From Thiopontia sp964551545 (GTDB lineage Bacteria; Pseudomonadota; Gammaproteobacteria; GCF-002020875): 10,218 bases of DNA. The stretch's first letter is position 1. Every line of letters starts with the position of its first letter. Below are positions 8,423 to 10,218 of this stretch, in pieces. The DNA is taken from contig CAZKCT010000063.1 in assembly GCA_964551545.1 (NCBI GenBank), forward strand, positions 1 to 10,218. The letters run 5' to 3'. The translations under genes and the position numbers were made by a program. Below the pieces are notes generated by a model. That model made no database searches. It worked only from the letters and a program-made list of their open reading frames with translations, and was not told where the DNA came from.

Positions 8423-8451
8423 ATTATATAGCATAAAGTGTGCCGACAAAA
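8423..8451 (-). promoter_or_regulatory. Possible sigma-70 promoter interleaved with the sigma-54 one
   Basis: On the minus strand TATAAT (8428-8423) is a perfect -10 box, with a poor TTTTGT -35 (8451-8446) 17 bases upstream. TGC directly before TATATA could also serve as an extended -10. The elements interleave with the -24/-12 motif, so the two holoenzymes would compete. AT-richness could produce the box by chance. Confidence 0.35.
8430..8445 (-). promoter_or_regulatory. Sigma-54 (-24/-12) promoter of glnA
   Basis: On the minus strand CGGCACACTTTATGCT contains GG (8444-8443) and GC (8432-8431) separated by ten bases, the invariant sigma-54 spacing, within GGCAC-N7-GC close to the TGGCAC-N5-TTGC consensus. 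The predicted start is near 8419. Two NtrC sites lie about 98 and 129 bases upstream of it, the spacing seen at E. coli glnAp2. Confidence 0.8.
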
Positions 8452-8508
8452 CAACTTGTTGATTTTTCAGTAATTTTGAAGTTTTACTGTAAATACCACA
8501 AACCATCT

Positions 8509-8525
8509 TGCACCAGTATAGTGCG
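8509..8525 (+). promoter_or_regulatory. NtrC enhancer site proximal to glnA
   Basis: TGCACCAGTATAGTGCG matches the NtrC consensus dyad (read on the minus strand CGCACTATACTGGTGCA). Its centre is 31 bp, about three helical turns, from the distal site, which suits cooperative binding of NtrC dimers on one DNA face. Confidence 0.8.
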
Positions 8526-8539
8526 CATAAAATCTTATT

Positions 8540-8556
8540 TGCACTATACTGGTGCG
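8540..8556 (+). promoter_or_regulatory. NtrC enhancer site distal to glnA
   Basis: TGCACTATACTGGTGCG carries the same sequence as the proximal site in inverted orientation, so the two share a perfect 15-bp inverted repeat. It lies 13 bp past the end of the cysteine-rich gene. The repeat could form an RNA hairpin, but no T-run follows on either side and the NtrC-site reading explains it fully. Confidence 0.8.
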
Positions 8557-8569
8557 CCCAAAAAGCTAT

Positions 8570-9007
8570 CTAACGGCAGCAGGCAACGCGTCTGGGCTGT
8601 CGTATTTCTCCACCACAGTAATATAGTTTTTTATTCCAACCAAGCACATGATCGCATTTCATATTATTGCTATTACATAGGCCGCCAAAGTGCGGTCTTC
8701 CGTCACTTGTAACACGTGCAAATCCACCCGTAACTTCTTCGAGCTCCTTTTCTTTATCCGCTACCCACTCATGATCTTTAAAGCCCAGATAGGTGCAATA
8801 CATGGTTTTGTCTCGGTTACAAGTGAGGGTGCAAATACTGGATTGTTCACTGCAGCGATTTTTTTGCTCTTGGCTTGTTGCTGACTTTTGACAGTCACGA
8901 TGCTCCACCTCGCAGACAGTAGGGCAATCGGCAAACGCCTGTGCGGACAGCATCTGCACGACAAAAAGAAAAAACAGTTTTTGCCAGGTGATTGTTTTTA
9001 TATGCAC
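8570..9007 (-). CDS. Secreted cysteine-rich protein of unknown function
   Basis: I do not recognise the family. The 145-residue protein starts at a GTG with a good AAGGAG (9020-9015) seven bases upstream. It opens with a signal peptide (basic MHIKTITWQK, then a hydrophobic stretch) and a likely cut at AQAFA|D after residue 26. The mature part carries 12 cysteines (28, 32, 39, 52, 59, 63, 71, 111, 118, 131, 143, 144). The first six have a mirror-symmetric spacing, C-x3-C-x6-C-x12-C-x6-C-x3-C, as expected of two antiparallel helices stapled by disulfides. A charged stretch (DKEKELEEV, 84-92) and a Gly/Asn/Cys-rich tail follow. It is probably exported to the periplasm or outside the cell and oxidised there. 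It runs towards glnA on the same strand and stops just before the NtrC sites. Function unknown. Confidence 0.75.
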   Translation of the reverse strand: MHIKTITWQKLFFLFVVQMLSAQAFADCPTVCEVEHRDCQKSATSQEQKNRCSEQSSICTLTCNRDKTMYCTYLGFKDHEWVADKEKELEEVTGGFARVTSDGRPHFGGLCNSNNMKCDHVLGWNKKLYYCGGEIRQPRRVACCR

Positions 9008-9215
9008 TATTCAACTCCTTCTTGGCTTCGATACCAAATTTACGACTCCGTTCTAAATTGTGTGGATAGCCCCTGAAATCCAACGCTAACCTTACCACAA
9101 CAGATAGTGGCCGTTGCTGAGCCTATGGAGGTAGTGGCTTCTCAGAGCAGGAGCACCACATCGATTTTTATATCGCCTTTTTTGCCATAACCTACCCAGT
9201 TCCACAGGATCCGAA

Positions 9216-9470
9216 TTGATGAACCGGGAGAGCGGTGCCTACCGGGGGAAACGGAAGATACGGGGAGGACGCTATAGAGTAAGAACCGTACTGTTTATGG
9301 CCATGCTGTCAGCCATCCAGTCAAACCCCAGGTTCAAAACGATCTACACCCGCATGGTTGCCGCTGGTAAATCTAAAAAAGTGGCTATCGTCGCCTGTAT
9401 GAAAAAGCTGATCACCATTCTCAATACCATGGTGAAGAACGGTACTGTGTGGGATGAAAAAATGACTTAA
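9216..9470 (+). pseudogene. 5'-truncated IS110/IS1111-family transposase
   Basis: The 84 codons match the C-terminal Transposase_20-type domain of IS110/IS1111 transposases: NRESGAYRGKRKIRGGR, then RVRTVLFMAML, then AAGKSKKVAIVACMKKLITI with the typical ending NTMVKNGTVW. In intact family members about 240 further residues precede this, holding the RuvC-like DEDD catalytic domain and a coiled coil. Upstream of about 9215 no frame continues the family sequence, so the gene is truncated rather than frameshifted. The conserved Ser of the NRESG motif remains, but without the DEDD domain it cannot be active. It is the only clear plus-strand coding sequence in the window and points at the toxin-antitoxin unit. 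Confidence 0.85.
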
Positions 9471-9497
9471 TTTGTTGACATCGAACCACAGTCACTT
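9216..9497 (+). mobile_element. IS110/IS1111 remnant, left part lost
   Basis: This covers the truncated transposase plus the 27 bp from its stop to the GTTAGGC heptamer. The left boundary is set by loss of homology and the right by the integron-like core site; neither is proven. The IS1111-attC group inserts specifically into attC sites, which fits the location. However, IS1111 elements normally have a longer 3' non-coding region, so this is either IS110-like or also shortened at the right. Confidence 0.5.
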
Positions 9498-9504
9498 GTT
9501 AGGC
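9498..9504 (-). other. Integron attC-like core site (R''-type) after the antitoxin
   Basis: On the minus strand GCCTAAC, followed by AA, begins nine bases after the antitoxin stop. This matches RYYYAAC, the outer core at the start of an attC, in the usual gene-to-attC orientation. No matching GTTRRRY partner is found within the next 150 bases, so the attC would be incomplete, cut off by the IS remnant. A heptamer alone is weak evidence; the same GTTAGGC also occurs at 4157-4163, presumably by chance. Confidence 0.4.
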
Positions 9505-9513
9505 CATATATTG

Positions 9514-9813
9514 TCAATTGACTTGAACCGTAACATGCTTTCCAGTTCTATCAAGCATATCAACCAATGCATCAATTGTGAATTTTTCTGCTTTACCTCG
9601 CATAACATCAGATACTCTTGGGCGTGTTACATGCAACAAATTAGAGGCTTCTTCTTGCTTGAGGTGTTTTTCTTTAACCCACTCACTAATTTGACACATA
9701 AGCTGTGCTTTTATTTTTAATTTAGAAGCTTCATTTGAATCAAACCCCAAGTCTTCAAAAACATTTCCAGAACTAGGGGTAACATGGGTAATAGATGTAT
9801 TGATATCGTTCAT
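9514..9813 (-). CDS. higA: HigA-type antitoxin, XRE-family DNA-binding protein
   Basis: The 99-residue protein has the layout of HigA-like antitoxins that partner with Gp49/HigB toxins: an N-terminal NVFEDLGF motif (18-24), then a lambda-repressor-type helix-turn-helix at about 52-74 (KQEEASNLLHVTRPRVSDVM), then FTIDALVDMLDRTGKHVTV. Such antitoxins bind the toxin and repress their own operon. The ATG at 9813 lies nine bases after the toxin stop, with only a weak AAGAAA ribosome-binding site, so coupling to toxin translation is likely. The toxin-first order is the HigBA arrangement. The gene is AT-rich compared with glnA-glnE, a sign of separate origin. Confidence 0.88.
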   Translation of the reverse strand: MNDINTSITHVTPSSGNVFEDLGFDSNEASKLKIKAQLMCQISEWVKEKHLKQEEASNLLHVTRPRVSDVMRGKAEKFTIDALVDMLDRTGKHVTVQVN

Positions 9814-9822
9814 AATATTTTC

Positions 9823-10149
9823 TTAGTTACTAATAGCATCATATCTGGTTTTTGCTATTTTTATATCTTGACCTGGTGTCTTTTGTGATTTCTTCTGAAA
9901 GGAGTGGAGGACATAAATTTTTTCAGAAAACTTGGCAACATACATTATTCTGTATGCATTACCATGATCACTTATTCGTATCTCTTTAACTCCAGAACCA
10001 ACAGACTGGAATGGCTTCCAATTCTCGGGATCAAGTCCATTTTGAATTCGATGCAGTTGATAACCTGCATCTCGCTTCGCACTATCTGGAAATTCAAGAA
10101 TATCTTGATAACTTGAACCAACCCAGTAAATTGCTTTTTCATTTTGCAC
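9823..10149 (-). CDS. higB: HigB/Gp49-like toxin of the RelE superfamily
   Basis: This 108-residue protein matches the phage-derived Gp49-like/HigB family: VKEIRI (54-59), YRIMY (66-70) and the C-terminal LHSFQKKSQKTP (81-92), followed by a helix ending AKTRYDAI. Known members are ribosome-dependent mRNA nucleases that stop translation when their antitoxin is lost. The start is GTG at 10149. No Shine-Dalgarno sequence precedes it, and the promoter upstream predicts transcription beginning at or within a base or two of the GTG, so the mRNA may be leaderless. An ATG at 10142 is out of frame. Family assignment is firm; activity is inferred. Confidence 0.87.
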   Translation of the reverse strand: MQNEKAIYWVGSSYQDILEFPDSAKRDAGYQLHRIQNGLDPENWKPFQSVGSGVKEIRISDHGNAYRIMYVAKFSEKIYVLHSFQKKSQKTPGQDIKIAKTRYDAISN

Positions 10150-10153
10150 GAGA

Positions 10154-10185
10154 TACAGTGTACAAAATTATATACGCGCCGTCAA
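10154..10185 (-). promoter_or_regulatory. Promoter and likely autoregulatory operator of higBA
   Basis: On the minus strand TTGACG (10185-10180) is followed after 17 bases by TACACT (10162-10157), a good sigma-70 promoter. The -10 is embedded in TACACTGTA (10162-10154), a short palindrome TACA-n-TGTA of the kind bound by HigA/XRE repressors. Binding there would block the promoter. The operator role is inferred. Confidence 0.6.
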
Positions 10186-10210
10186 TACGACAGATCATGC
10201 TGTATGGACA

Positions 10211-10217
10211 GCCTAAC
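10211..10217 (-). other. Integron core-like heptamer at the toxin-side boundary
   Basis: The minus strand reads GTTAGGC here, preceded by C at the window edge, matching GTTRRRY, the 3' core of an attC or attI next to which a cassette begins. With GCCTAAC at 9504-9498 it would define a cassette of about 720 bp holding only the higBA genes. The window ends one base further on, so the rest of the site cannot be checked. Confidence 0.35.
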
Positions 10218-10218
10218 G

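Noticed and set aside
7400..8431. Long plus-strand open frame of 343 codons opposite glnA.
   Set aside because: It is antisense to the highly conserved glnA and shows no protein-family motif; a coding shadow.
8509..8556. Perfect 15-bp inverted repeat that could be a terminator for the cysteine-rich gene.
   Set aside because: There is no T-run on either side, and each arm is itself a full NtrC dyad placed correctly for the glnA promoter.
8895..9098. Minus-strand frame overlapping the start of the cysteine-rich gene.
   Set aside because: It overlaps a gene with a good ribosome-binding site and signal peptide in another frame, lacks its own ribosome-binding site, and its sequence matches no family I know.
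9099..9215. Possible gene or IS left end between the cysteine-rich gene and the transposase remnant.
   Set aside because: No frame continues the transposase, and only a weak CTGAG/CTCAG inverted repeat is seen; nothing can be assigned.

Overview
The window is a chromosomal segment from a proteobacterium, most likely a gammaproteobacterium. GlnA, NtrB, NtrC and GlnE read like the enterobacterial and Chromatiales-type versions, and the paired NtrC sites plus sigma-54 promoter ahead of glnA match the classical enteric layout. No species can be named from the sequence alone. Nearly everything lies on the minus strand, so the biological order runs from high to low coordinates.

Core region (about 8560 down to 319): two inverted NtrC enhancer sites (8540-8556, 8509-8525) and a sigma-54 promoter (8430-8445) drive glnA, which encodes glutamine synthetase (8311-6905). 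A terminator (6886-6854) and a third NtrC site (6851-6835) separate glnA from the overlapping ntrB-ntrC pair (6703-4227). Then a separate sigma-70-type promoter (4196-4168) serves an M23 peptidase lipoprotein gene (4129-3104) and, 7 bp after it, glnE (3096-319). The enzyme, its transcriptional two-component system and its adenylylating enzyme therefore sit together. GlnA keeps the tyrosine (Tyr397) that GlnE modifies. The PII proteins and GlnD that would complete the circuit are outside the window.

Accessory region (about 8570 to 10218): upstream of the glnA control region lies a secreted cysteine-rich protein of unknown function (9007-8570). Next is a 5'-truncated IS110/IS1111-family transposase remnant on the plus strand (9216-9470). 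The end is an AT-rich HigB-HigA-type toxin-antitoxin pair (10149-9514). The pair is bracketed by integron-type core heptamers: GTTAGGC before it and GCCTAAC right after the antitoxin stop, read on the minus strand. This suggests a gene cassette whose attC is cut off by the IS remnant.

Left edge (1-318): non-coding as far as I can tell. It holds a cluster of mutually exclusive GC-rich hairpins near 22-67 followed by a short T-run, and a hairpin at the glnE stop codon. Well-known machinery dominates the window. The less ordinary items are the cysteine-rich protein, the cassette-like toxin-antitoxin unit against an IS remnant, and the placement of the M23 gene between ntrC and glnE.
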